Shown: positions 1 through 11,649, counted from the first letter of the stretch. The stretch is 64,000 nt of DNA from Phaenicophaeus curvirostris (GCF_032191515.1 NC_091396.1:66367885-66431884), one strand, 5' to 3'. Numbers and translations are program-made. Notes: generated by a model not told the origin, from the sequence alone.

Positions 1-1825
1 TAGTTGTCATGACAATTTGAGACCATAATAGCACCAAATATGAGTACAGAGACTGTTCTCTCCCCCTCATTTTGTTCCTTCATTGCGTATGCCGATACGA
101 CAAGGACTAGCTTTTCCTCCACCCACCGGATTTTCAAGTTACGTGCACAGCACAGAAGTTACTTCTACTTAAGAACTGAGAGCTATTTTGAGACACCAAC
201 TGTTTGTAACTTTCCAACATAGAAGATCTTGCTACCTGTTACGTCTTGTCGTACAGCGTTGCAGAAAACAGGTGGTAGCAGAGGTAAGAGCACAGCCGTA
301 CTGTTTGCCCAGTAAATACATCTTAGTATTTGAGAACGTGGGATCTACAATGAAACTCGGACTGAGTTTCCTGTTTCCACATAGACTAAGCAACCACTGT
401 GCAGCGCTCTTTCATCATTAGTACACTGCTATTAAAGGACTCAGTTTAAAAATGGTTCTTAAAAGTTGCTGTGCCAACCAAAAATGGGCAACTGAAATAA
501 AGCAGGCGGCATCATCACACGGTTTATAGTGCAAGCAAGCACATATAATCAGATGCAGGAAAAACTGCAATCCCCTTAAGTCTCCCCTGGAAGCAGTATA
601 AGAACTACCCACTGAAAATACCATTTTAGGCACGTGGTAAGACAAGCCAAGTAAGAGTTAGAAAGAACCTGGGGCAGTTTATTGCTGCATAAAGTTAGAT
701 GTCATTTGTTGTATGTACTGTCTGCATATCCAAAATACATTCGCTAAGATTCCCATTTCAGCAGGTTAATAGGTTCATTTATAGTACCTTCACGCAAAGG
801 CTGATACCTTCCAAATGCACACAAAGCCCAAAAGTCCACTCAAGTGAAGCCGACGTTTTTGGAAGTGAAATTTATATTGTTTGCAGGGCTTTTAGAAAAG
901 CAGGAATCTGCTACTCTCAGTGTTTCAGGGAAGTACAGAGACCCATTACATTAGGTGGCATTAACAGGTGTCAGGAGCAGCAAAAGAAGCGCTGGATGAA
1001 CAGAACATCACTGGATGAAAAAGCCCATCTCGGCTCTAATTTAGACTGTTTCCACAGTCCATAAGGCGTGCCACTTAAGAGGCTCTTTTTCCCTGAGTAC
1101 TTTTTTTTATACGCATCAGGATTAGAAAAAAAACATCTGAAATACTGTTCTAGGAGGCAGAGTCAACGTAAATGTAGCTTAATGTGTTTCCTGTCAGTCA
1201 GCTGGTGTAACAAACAGCTGCTTCTACCAGCCAAATGCTTGTTTCTGTGCTCATACCAGTTTGTTCCCTGTTGTGCTGCTTGCAAGGAAGAGATCATTCC
1301 CACAGTAATAAAAGAGCTTTCCTTGATCCAGAATAATTAAACTCTCCAAAACGACATGTATTTTGTTCTTTCAGAGTTCTGGGTGTCACAAAGTAGCTCA
1401 CATCAGTGGTTCTGTTTGCAGCTCTGCTGGTGTAACTAATGGGCTGACAGACTACACAGAACAACTGCAGGAGAAAGCGCATCCCTGAAGGTACAAACCT
1501 CCTGCCAAGGGCAAAGTCTCACAATTAATTCACAAGTTAAGTGTGTGTTTCACAGTGTCAATTGGTCAGCTAACTCCCTGGCCACCTGGAGATGAGCTCC
1601 CTGTAACAGTATCTTCTGAACAAATAAAAAGCATCTTTGTAAACAGGCAGCCAAGTAGGAAAAAATCAGAACTAAATCACTGGTTGAACTGTAGATCCTC
1701 ACTTGCAGCAGCTATGTACAGTGAGCAATATTTAATTCAAATACTGAGAGCACCAATACCTTTAAAGAAGAATCAATACTGACCAGCTAGAGCCTAGCAA
1801 GTTAACCAACCCTAAGCAGTTAAAG

Positions 1826-1880
1826 AATCGCAGAATGGTATGGGTTGAGAGGGATCCTTAAGGGTCGTCTCCTTCAGAAG
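1826..1880 (-). repeat. CR1 3'-end remnant
   Basis: AGAATCGCAGAATGG followed by GGGTTGAGAGGGATCCTTAAGG is a diverged form of the reverse complement of a CR1 3' end. Very short and degraded. Confidence 0.5.
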
Positions 1881-4800
1881 TACTTTGGACAAGCAGAAGC
1901 CCTACAAGAAAGGCCGCGTAACGACTGCCTTCCAAGCTGAGCAGCCGTGCTTTGCACAAGTAGTCCTGCTGCTTGTGCTAGGCTGCATGCTACCAGTGTC
2001 ACACACACATCGCTTTCTGGGGACTACTTACAAGGAAAGGCCTTGCGTCCGCAGTCCTGATTCAGTTGGATCATATTGTTCACAACTGCATCTCTAACGA
2101 TCCATCATCCTAATCAACAGCTTGTCAGGGCTGACAAGCTTGAGAGCGATACGTATGCTGGCAGGGGGACCACATCCAAGGACTCGCTCTCGGTACCAGA
2201 ACTCTATTTATTTATCTCTACAAGGAAGAGAAGACATATTTTAGTAATATTTTTCAGACCAGTGTCTGAAAAAGCTTGTGCATGAGAACATAGTTCTTAA
2301 CAGCCTTACTTGCTTCTTGTACTGTTAACATAGCTACTTCTGCAGCAAGAATTCTTATTGGGAGTTGGATGGAAGCCTTCCAAGATATAAACTAGCAACA
2401 GGTAGCGTAAGCCAAGAAGATTCTTACTTCAGAGGGGCCATGACATGTCACTCAAAATTACTTCTGAAAAGGCAAAAAGCCAAGATAACCCTGAAGCTAC
2501 TAACACAGGTATTGAGAAATGAATTCAACCGAGGCTAGTTCTCTGCCAAAGTAAAACAGCTGCCTATTTCAGCTCTGCAGCTTCAGCATCAATCAACATC
2601 TTAGATTGTGACAGTACTAGATGCTTACTTGGTGTACATTTACTGCCAGTCTGGTACCAAAGGCTGAAAAAGTGACTGCACTGTTACTCCAGAAATTTAT
2701 ATATTTAAGGAGGAACAGCTTCTACTTCAGAAGCTTATTCAGAAGATTGCAATGAGGTTCTTCAGCTACAACATGCAACCTCATTTAAATGTTAAAACCT
2801 CAAAGGCTTTTTCCCCTGATAGCTTTCACAGCAATGAAATACCTAATTGCCACTCCCCCCAAATCACATCTTTTTCATTTGTTCCACCCTGTGTATTTGA
2901 TTTAGATGGAGGTTATTAATGCCATAGTATTTATACAGGAGATTTGGCTCTGTTAGGAAGCTTGCAGACTATTTAGAGATTTACATGCAAGTTTAAATGT
3001 TTTCAACTGAAGTTTATTTCAGGACCACTAAACCTGTATTTGCTCTGTACACTAGTGACTGTATTTATACAGAAAGCCACACCCCCAATCCTGTAGAGGA
3101 AAAAAAAAACAACCCTCACCTCAAAAGATCAAAACTTCCACAGATAAAATGTTTACAGTAGTAATAATGTCTACATCTCAAAAGAAAAAAAAATTAAACT
3201 GAGTGCTGTAGAGATATTTTGGAAGCCAGTTAAAAAGTATAGAGTTTTAAAAATTGCACTTTACCCCACTGGAATGGCTGAGGCACAAACACAGCCCATA
3301 CGTGTATATGCAAAGGACATTTCCGGTACTAACCAGTGTCCTGTGCCTCTCGCAAAAAAAGTTCCTTATAAAGCCTGAAACAGAAAATTTAATTACTCAT
3401 TAATGACAGGTAGATCTAGTCCTTTACCTTTACTGCTGGCATTCAAACTGTTCTTTTGAAAAAACATGCAAGGTTGCTCTCCTTCAGCAGCTGCATGAAG
3501 TAACACTACTAGTCAGAACAGTAACTAAATTCTCATTTCACGTTGAGCATCTACTTCAAGTTTTGAAAGACAGCCTGATCGCTTGATTGCAGATGATGAC
3601 AGCTGAAGTCCTCTGCCACATCTGAATTAAAGCTGCTTTTCTCTGCAGTACTGGGTGCTATTGTTTTGCAGCGCTGCATGGCTTCCGCAGGGCAGTTGTA
3701 ACAGCCTCACTGTTGTCACCACTGTGGACTTGTAGTCCTTAGAAACCGTGCAGGAAATTAAGTGTCTTTGTAATCAAATTCTCTATCTTGCATCCCTTTG
3801 CTAGGCAAGGGAAGAGAAATTAAACATCCTTATTCAGGTAATTTAACAGCACATGACAAAACATTCAAAAATCCCCTTGACAATCCAATCTTAAGTAAAC
3901 CCTGGCACCGGGTACCTCCTTCCATAGGGTTAAATTAGCCAACGTTAACATTTGACACAAATATGTTAGCCATCTTAATATAAAATTACATATCAGGAAG
4001 AATAAAAATAGTCTCTTACAGTACAGCTCTTACTCTGTCTAAACACAAGATTGCCCAATCAGTCTTCAAAAAGGAGCATTTTCTGTTTGGAATGAGAAGA
4101 TTGCACGATCCATGCCAAAACACCCGTCGCAGCTGACAGGCCAGGATGAAAGCAGCGGTTATATCCACTGAGAAACCTCTTCCCTCGGTGCTAGGCTGCT
4201 AACGACACAGATCAGGTAACGCATCACTGATTTCTGCACACGTTTTGTAACACAGGATCGTGGTTAAGAACTGCAGCCACAAAACATAACAAAGTCTGAA
4301 CGTAGTTTATTCAGTAAAGATGGGACTGCTGCTCCCTGGAGCTCTCCAAAGCTGCTAACAAGAGCTGGGCACAAAACACCATTTTTACTGGTGTTACTGG
4401 AAAAAGCAAGTACAAAGCAAGCATTAATGTTCACTGCAGAACTGACAGGAAACCCAATTCTCAGTCCTTCACGTGAGAAACGTGTACATCATAAATACTT
4501 TTATGATTACTCATATCCAGAGGAGATCCTGCAAAACATACCCATGCCAGATTGAAGAAACCACTACTGAACTTGTGTGGATATAATGCACTAATTCAGG
4601 CTTCCTAAGGGTTGCCAAACTTTGCGTCTTCTCCAGCAGCAACACTCACAATGAAATGATGAAAAACAGTACATGCAGTTCTGTTTGAATAACTAATAAT
4701 GTATTTTTCTGAACACAGGGCCAGGAATGTGCCAGAGCTGGGGAAACTGTAGGTCAGCGTTTAGCATTGCCAGGTGGTTTTGTTTGGAATTTCATTTTCT

Positions 4801-5151
4801 CGCTGTCACACACACACAATAATAAATATGCAGGAACTTGTTGCTGATAGTTAACAGTAAAGCACAGTTTTCTCCACCGCTGGAAAAGGAGGTTTGACCT
4901 TTCATTTTTACAATCTAGCTATTACTGACTGAACTTTTCTTCTGTCAGCTTCACATTCACTGGGACGTAAATAGATGTAAGTGTAGTAGGTCAAAAGCAA
5001 TATGGGACTCCTGAACAGAATTAAAACATGGTACTTATCCCAGACATCACTCTCTTCAATCTCATCTCTCTTCTCGAGGAAGCCACGTGGCATGTTTAAC
5101 AGTTTTATTTGGCTACTATTTATTGAACTATTCCTGTGAATACTGTTAGAT

Positions 5152-5250
5152 CATAGAATGGCTTGGATTGGAAGGGACCTTGAAGATCATCCAGTTCCAA
5201 CCTTGTCTTTTCCTACGGAGTGCCACATACAGGGAAAATTTTGGAAAAAA
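5152..5250 (-). repeat. CR1 3'-end fragment
   Basis: Starts TCATAGAATGGCTTGGATTG and continues GGAAGGGACCTTGAAGATCA and CCAGTTCCAACC, the reverse-complement CR1 3' end. The right limit is approximate. Confidence 0.75.
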
Positions 5251-7335
5251 ATTCTGTACATTCTGGAACTACAAAAGCGTTCTGAAGGACACCACTTTTT
5301 TCTAATTCACTTACAGCTATCGCCTAAACTCTATAAGTAGGTATTACCAACAACCAGCGTCATGCTTAGTGTTTTAAAATTAAGAATCAAGTTAATTTAA
5401 TAAATTTTAAATCAAGAAGCCTTGTGCCAATTTCTACAAGCTCAGACCAAAAATTCATGTCTCCAAGTGAATCTCTTGTACTGCGCCTACAATAACTTTG
5501 GTACCAGCAGTGCACGCAGAACACAAGAGCTGGTGCTTTGAACAATGACATTAAAATTTTTCCACTTTATAGCATGTCTTTTTACAGAGAAAAGATGCCA
5601 AAAGAGCTCACTGTGACTGTCTTATTCTGGAACATCTGAAGTGTTAACTTTGTATCATGAACTGAGCAGCTCAGGATAAAGTGGCTCACAACAGAAAAAA
5701 CAGCTGTTCATTTCTTCCACTCATTTCAGCTGTTTCCCTATAAGAGATCACCCTGGAGGATACACGTCAGCCCTGAGGATCCACTGCAACCACACTATCC
5801 TGAAGCCTTGGGGCTAGTTAACACCAACATACATTTAGAATTTACCATTTCAGTATCGTGGCGTAACGCCAAGTCCTGAAGTTTGTATTCCAATGAAAAG
5901 TTGTTTTAAACCAAAACTAGTCCCTTTCCCTGCCTTGCCAAAAGCACAGTATTTTCATTCCATTACACTAGACATCATCCCCGAGTTGTGTGAGAACGTT
6001 TACGCTCTGAGCTGAGCTGCCGAGCTGGGCATTCTTAGGTACTTTAAATACCATAAAAGAACAAGTCACCTCTCCTGCTGACTGGCTACACAGAATAAGA
6101 GTCCTTTCGCTCGCAATAGCTAGGAGGGTAACGCGCCATGAACTCCTAACCATGCTGGCTGCAATGGATACATCCCGGTGGGTAGGGTTTTTCTGCTAGA
6201 AATCAGAAACAAGATCAGTTAGTTTTGTCATAAACTTATTTATTGAATGATACTACACTTTACAGACATACAAATCGTGCCCCCCTATGAAGCTCACAGT
6301 CTCAGTTATGATTCAGCCAATACATATTTCACAGTTAGAGAGATCACAAGTTCACACTCAAAGTGAATTTTGTTAACATTTGGGTTAGACTTAATACATT
6401 GTAAACAATAATTTGCTCTTCAGTTTATTCACTGCATTAAGCATTACTAGAGCACGGAATCAAACTTCCCTCAACACTAAAGGAAATGCCTCAAACCTTT
6501 ATATTTTTTGCATACATCCTCAGGCATCTTTTCATTTACAACCCAAATTCAAACATGAGAACTCCCAAGCTACCCTTCCTCCACGTTAGGCACCTCTGGC
6601 AGCCAGTTCTGACCGTGCCTTGAGTGCACTACGCCTCACTAAACCTTCACAGCTCATCTCTCCTACACACCACTGCTCAATGAAGTCTCAGGGGAACTCT
6701 CCTTTTGCCTGCCGCTTTCCAAAGCATCAGATTTAATTTAAAAAAGAAAAAAAAATAAAAAACCACCTTCGAACCAGAATTTCCACGGAAGCTACACCTA
6801 AACTAACAACCCACTTGTGTCAGATTAGCGTGATCGATATCTCAACTGCATTGATAGGTCATTGCACTGTTGCATTAGATAAACCTAAAGTAAGTTTTGC
6901 AGCCGAGGAGTGCAAACAAACAGATACTCATTATCTTGGGGAAAAATAATGGATCTGCACTCAAACACGGAGCACGCTTTATAGAAGAAGCCAAAATGTG
7001 AAACTAAAGTCAGAAATACACAGTTTATTACAGGCTCCAGTCAATGACTGCTGTTCAGCACTGTCAGAGCTGGCCCCTAAGAGCAGGTTCTCTCTAAGGG
7101 GACCTTTGAGAGGGCAGACACCCACCTGGCAAGGCTGGGTCTTTGGAGAGCATCCAAAAGAGGGAACAGAACGGGCTACACAGCCACCCCCTCACTCCTA
7201 ACTGCCCTCAGCCCCACTAGCCTCTGCCTTTTCCTGTCCTCCCGAGGGGGATTTGCCTGTGCTGCTGACTCCTGCGAATGGTGGGGGAAGCACAGCCACC
7301 CCCGGACCCAAGGGGACCTGGCAGCGTCTGCAGGG

Positions 7336-7710
7336 AATCACAGCATCATTTGATTGGAAAAGACCTTTCAGATCATCAAGTCCAACTGTACCCGTCAACG
7401 GCTAAACCAGATCTCTGAGGCCCCTCATCTACCTGTCTTTTAAACCCCTCCAGGAACGAGGACTCCACCACCTCCCTGGGCAGCCTCTGCCAGGGCCCGA
7501 GAACCCTTTCGGTGAAGAAATTTTTCCTGAGGTCCAATCTAAACCTGTCCTGGTGCAACCTGCGGCCACGTCCTCACATACTATCGCCTGTCACTTGGGA
7601 GAAGAGACCAACATCCATCTCACCACAACCTCTTCTCAGGGAGCTGTGTAGAGAGATGAGGTCTCCTCTCAGCCTCTTTTTCTCCAGGGTAAACAGCCTC
7701 AGTTCCCCGG
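7336..7710 (-). mobile_element. CR1 fragment
   Basis: The minus-strand CR1 3' part begins AATCACAGCATCATTTGATT and includes CAGATCATCAAGTCCAACTG and CACCACCTCCCTGGGCAGCC, complementary to the end of CR1 ORF2 (LPREVV region). It is interrupted at about 7710, where a second CR1 begins. Confidence 0.88.
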
Positions 7711-8430
7711 ATTATAAAGTCTCTAGGTTAGAAAAGACCTCTTAGATCATTGAGTCCAACCGTTCCTACCTGCCATTAAACCATGTCCCCGAGCACCTCG
7801 TCTATCAGTCTTTTAAATACTTTCAGGGATGGAGACTCAACCACCTTCCTGGGCAGCCTCTGCCAGTGCCTGATGACTCTTTCTGTGAAAAATTTTTTCC
7901 TGATATCCAGTCTGGCTTGAAGCCATTGTCCCTTCTCCCATCACCTGTCACTCGGGAGAAGAGGCCAGCACCCACCTCACCACAACCTCCTCTCAGTGAC
8001 CCGTAAAGAGAGATAAGGTCTCTTCTCTACCTCCTTTTCTCCAGGGTAAATGGCCTCAATTCCCTCAGCTGCTCCTCATAAGACTTATACTCTAGACCCT
8101 TCCTCAGCTCCGTTCCCTTCTCTGGATGCGCTCCAGCCACTCTATGTTCGTCTTGTAGCGAGGGGCCCAAAACCCACCCCAGCATTCAAGCTGTAGCCTC
8201 AGCAACATCGAGTACAGGGGCACAACTCCTTCTCTGCTCCTACTTGTCACCCCATGGCTGATCCAAGCTAGGATGCCGTTGGCCTTCTTGGCCACCTCGG
8301 CCACTGCTGGCTCGTGTTCAGCCGCTGTCAACCAGCACCCCCAGGTCCTTCTCTGCCGGGCAGCTTTCCAGCCGCTCTTCCCCCAGCCTGCAGCGCTGCA
8401 CAGGGCTGCTACGTCCCAAGCGCAGGGCCC
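7711..8430 (-). mobile_element. CR1 fragment abutting the CpG island
   Basis: A second minus-strand CR1, from TAAAGTCTCTAGGTTAGAAA through the ORF2 C-terminal region to about 8430. Its 5' part (CTCTTCCCCCAGCCTGCAGC region) merges with the CpG-rich promoter. Confidence 0.85.
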
Positions 8431-8439
8431 TACCTGCAG

Positions 8440-9180
8440 CCTCGGCGTCGCCTCTGCTGGGGCGGGGCCGCCTCAGCCCCACCGACAGGATGGGGGGGGA
8501 TGGGAGGAGGGGGCACCCGAGCCGCCCGGTTCCTCTCCTGCGCCGTCACCGAGCGGGAGAAGGGGCCGAGCCGCCTGGGAGGAGGCTCCCCCGCTTCCTG
8601 CCCCCCCCTCACGCCGGAGAAGCCGCGGCCACTCCCGCTCCCTTCCTCCTCCCGCGGCCTAAAATGGGAAAAGCGCCTCACACAAAATGGCGCCGGCGAG
8701 GCCGCCCTCGCGCCGCGCATGCGCCGCGCGCGGCGCCCCCCCCACCGCGTCTCCTAGAGACGCCCCGAACCAATCGCGTCGCGCCGTTCCTCTTCCGGTC
8801 CCCTCCTCTCAGCCAATAAGAACGCGCGAAGCCACATCCGGATCCGTCGCCAGCCAATCAGCGTCGCGGGAGGGGAGGCGGGGGGGCAGCGCTGACTTCA
8901 CGTCAACCTCCACCAATCCCGCCGGGCAGCCAATCAGAAGTCTCGCTGGCGCTGCCCGTGCCCGCGGCGGCCAATCAGCGCGGGGCAGGGCCCGCGGGGC
9001 GGAAGGCGGCGGCCAATGGGAGCGGCCGCAGGGCAGCCCCCTGCTCAACAGCTTGTTATTGGGCTGGGTGCGGGGCGGAGCGGCGCCGCGCTGCGCTCAG
9101 CCCAGCCGCTCGCGGGGCCGCCCGGCTGCGGGGGCTGCCCGACTTTAGCAGGTAAGGAGGGAGACGGGCGGGGGGCTTCG
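8440..9180 (+). promoter_or_regulatory. ARID4A: CpG-island promoter of ARID4A with CCAAT-box array
   Basis: GC- and CpG-rich stretch just before the inferred first donor. Direct CCAAT cores lie at 8770, 8813, 8854, 8913, 8930, 8971 and 9013, with an inverted one (ATTGG) at 9058. No TATA box is visible. ETS-like cores (TTCCGG near 8793; ATCCGG near 8837) and a CRE-like half site (CACGTCA near 8899) lie between them. CCAAT boxes are bound by NF-Y in vertebrates. Transcription probably starts downstream of 9062, but the exact start cannot be read from sequence. The island could also fire to the left. Confidence 0.8.
9063..9151 (+). other. ARID4A: ARID4A exon 1, non-coding 5' UTR (5' end approximate)
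   Basis: The 3' edge is the consensus donor GCAG|GTAAGG at 9151/9152, directly after the CCAAT array. The exon carries no part of the reading frame, because the ATG lies in the next exon. The left end is a guess placed after the last CCAAT box. An alternative first exon near the GC boxes at 11385-11404 cannot be excluded. Confidence 0.6.
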
Positions 9181-9239
9181 ACAGCTGCCACTCCGTTGCC
9201 GTCCCTGGAGGAGGAGGGGGCGTGGGGAAGGCGGCAAAC

Positions 9240-10640
9240 GCTCCCCCCACTCCCTCCCTTTCCCCCCCCGCCTTCCCCCTCCCTCTTCCCCCCCTTCCCC
9301 CTCCCTCTCTTGCCCCCTTCCCCCTCCTTTTCAACCCCCTTTCCACCTTCCACCTCCTCCCCTTTCAACCCCCCCGTTCTTCCTTCTCTTTCCCTTTTCC
9401 CCCTCTTCCCCATCCTCTTGCCCACTCCTTTCTTTCCCTTCTCCCCCTTCGCCTTCCTTCTACCCCCTTTCCCCTTTCTCCATCTCTTTCCCCGCTTCCC
9501 CACTTCGCCTCCCCTCTACTCCTTTTTCTTCTCCTACATCTCCTTTCTCCTCCCTCCTCCCCCTCCTTTCCCCCCCCGCTTTCCCCCTCCTCCCCCTCCT
9601 TTCCCCCCCGCTTTCCCCCTCCTCCCCCTCCTTTCCCCCCCGCTTTCCCCCTCCTCCCCCTCCTTTCCCCCCCGCTTTCCCCCTCCTCCCCCTCCTTTTC
9701 ACCCCCTTTCTCCCTCCTCCCCCTCCTTTCCCCCCCGCTTTCCCCCTCCTCCCCCTCCTTTTCCCCCCGTTTCTCCCTCCTCCCCCTCCTTTTCCCCCTG
9801 TTTCTTCCTCCTCCCCCTCCTTTTCCCCCCGTTTCTCCCTCTTCCCCCTCCTTTTCCCCCCCTTTCTCCCTCCTCCCCCTCCTTTTCCCCCCGCTTTTCC
9901 CCTCCTCCCCCCCTTCCCCCCCTTTCTTCCTCCTCCCCCCCTTTCCTCCTCCTTCCCCTCCCCTTTCCCCCTTTCCTCCTCCTTCCCCTCCCCTTTCCCC
10001 CTTTCCTCCTCCTTCCCCTCCCCTTTCCCCCTTCCCCCTCCTTCCCCTCCCCTTTTCCCCCTTTCCCCCTCCTTCCCCTCCCCTTTTCCCCCTTTCCCCC
10101 TCCTTCCCCTCCCCTTTTCCCCCTTTCCCCCTCCTTCCCCTCCCCTTTTCCCCCTTTCCCCCTCCTTCCTCTCCCCTTTTCCCCCTTTTCCCCGCTTCTC
10201 CACCTCCTTCCCCCCCCTTTTCCCCGCTTCTCCACCTCCTTCCCCCTCTTTTTTTCTCCCTTTTTTTCTCTCCCCATTTCTCCCTATTTCCTCCGCCCCT
10301 TTCCCTGCCTTCTCGCCCCCCTTCTTGCTCCATTTTCCCCTTTTCCAGCCCCTTTTTCCCTTTCTCTTTCCTTTCCCCCATTCTCTTCCCCACTCCCCTG
10401 CTTCCCTGCCCCCTTTTCCTTCCCTTTCCCCTTTCTACACCCCCTTCTCCCTTTTTCCTCCCCCCTCCCCTCTGTCGCCCTTTTCTCCTCTGCCGCCCTC
10501 TCTCCCCCTTCCTCCCCTTTTCCCCCCCTCTCTACCCATTTTCCCCTTTCTTTCCCCCATTTTTTTTCTCTTTCCCCCTCCTTTCCTTCCTCTTTCCCCC
10601 TCTCCCTCTTCTCCTCTCCCCCTTTCCCACCTTCTCCCAG
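9240..10640. repeat. Near-homopyrimidine minisatellite in intron 1
   Basis: About 1.4 kb of C and T with only scattered purines on the plus strand. There are at least two tandem families. In the first, a unit of about 32 bases has its single G at 9578, 9610, 9642 and 9674, then at 9737 and 9769. In the second, from about 9945 to 10190, the unit is 30-31 bases. The flanks are irregular pyrimidine. Mirror-symmetric purine/pyrimidine DNA of this kind can form triplex (H-DNA), and the G-rich minus strand has many G-runs suited to G-quadruplexes. The long open frames here arise only because such a strand has no stop codons. Confidence 0.93.
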
Positions 10641-10689
10641 GAGCGGGGACTCCCTTCCTTGGAGGACACCCCCCTACCCCCCCCCCCCT

Positions 10690-11330
10690 TCTTCGTTCTC
10701 CCCATCCTCAGCCCCCCCTATTCTCAGCCTCCCTATCCCTGGACCAGAGGCTGCTTAGCGACACCCCATCCCTCCCCATCCTCAATCCCTGAACCAGGGG
10801 CTGCCCAGGGACCCCCCCATCCTCAGTTCTCCCATCCCTGGACTGGGGGTTGCCCAGGTCCCCCCATCCTCAGCTCCCCCATCTTTCCCTGCCCCTGTAT
10901 CCCTGGACCAGGGACCCCCTCAGCCCCGTATCCCTGGACTGGGGGTTGCCCAGGGACCCCCCATTTCTCCTCATCCTCGGCTCCCTCATCCCTGGACCGG
11001 GGGTTGCCCAGGGACCACCCCATCCCTCCCCATCTTTGGACCAGGGACCCCCTCAGCACCCCCATCCCTGAACCAGGGGCTGCCCAGGGACCCCCCATCC
11101 TCAGCTCCCTCATCCCTGGACCAGGGACCCCCTCGATCCCCCCATCCCTTCCCATCCTCAGTCCCCCCATCCTTGAACTAGGGAACCCCTCAGCCCCCCC
11201 ATTCCCTGGACCGGGGGGTGCCTAGGACCCCCCATCCCTCCCCATCCTCATCCCTGGACCAGGGGCTTCCCAGGCCTCCCCCATCCCTCCCCATCCCTGG
11301 ACCAGGGCTCCCTCCAGCCCCAATCGAGGG
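10690..11330. repeat. GC-rich minisatellite with hairpin core in intron 1
   Basis: Degenerate tandem units mixing ATCCCTGGACCAGGG, TGCCCAGGGACCCC and CCCATCCTCAGC blocks, with spacing varying roughly between 30 and 60 bases. The core CCCTGG-A-CCAGGG is an inverted repeat and appears intact at 10901-10913, 11114-11126, 11252-11264 and 11295-11307. The right end merges into a GC-rich segment. The block ATCCTCAG also resembles a splice acceptor. Confidence 0.85.
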
Positions 11331-11333
11331 TCC

Positions 11334-11610
11334 GGGGGGCGGCTCGCGTTCCCCCCCCGCCCCGGTGCCCGCAGAAAGTTGCGAGGGGCGGGGAAGGGGC
11401 GGGGAGCCCCGCCACCCCCCTTTCCACCCCGGAGCTGCTCCTGCCGGGCCGCCCGCGCTCCGCCATGGCGACCTGACACACCGGGCGGGAAGAGAAGGGC
11501 CAGGACACCATCCCGACCCCCATCCTGACCCCCATCCCGACCCCCATCCCGCTCCCGGGGCCCCCGTGGGGCTGGGGTCCTGCCCTGGGCTCTGCAGAAC
11601 CCCCGCTCCC
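11334..11610. promoter_or_regulatory. GC-rich block with paired GC boxes, possible second promoter
   Basis: A CpG-rich segment lies 40-320 bases before exon 2. Two perfect GC boxes (GGGGCGGGG) sit at 11385-11393 and 11396-11404, 11 bases apart. A short tandem of a 12-base unit (CCCCCATCCCGA-like) follows at about 11508-11552. The sites suit Sp/KLF factors, but there is no direct sign of a transcription start, so promoter function is inferred. Confidence 0.4.
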
Positions 11611-11649
11611 CTCCCCGCTCATCGCCCCCCTCGGCCTCTTGTTTTGCAG

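Larger units (their letters stand above)
1..7330. other. Upstream DNA, no gene recognised
   Basis: Moderately AT-rich sequence with only short, non-conserved open frames on both strands. Two CR1 remnants lie inside it (1826-1880 and 5152-5250). By mammalian gene order PSMA3 would lie to this side, but I find none of its exons here. A few TTTATT hexamers (minus-strand AATAAA), for example at 6238-6243, could end a leftward transcript from the CpG island; nothing else supports one. Confidence 0.6.

Noticed and set aside
1..7330. PSMA3 or another upstream gene
   Set aside because: None of the short frames resembles a proteasome subunit or any other protein I know, and no chain of in-frame exons could be built.
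9565..9900. Regular 32-base repeats resembling a CRISPR array
   Set aside because: There are no unique spacers. The units are contiguous low-complexity pyrimidine in a vertebrate intron, with no cas genes.
9016..11225. Long open frames of 580 and 667 residues (plus) and 342 residues (minus) over intron 1
   Set aside because: They read proline/serine/leucine/phenylalanine or lysine/glycine/glutamate repeats because a pyrimidine strand has almost no stop codons. They lie in a tandem repeat, and all frames are open in the same way.
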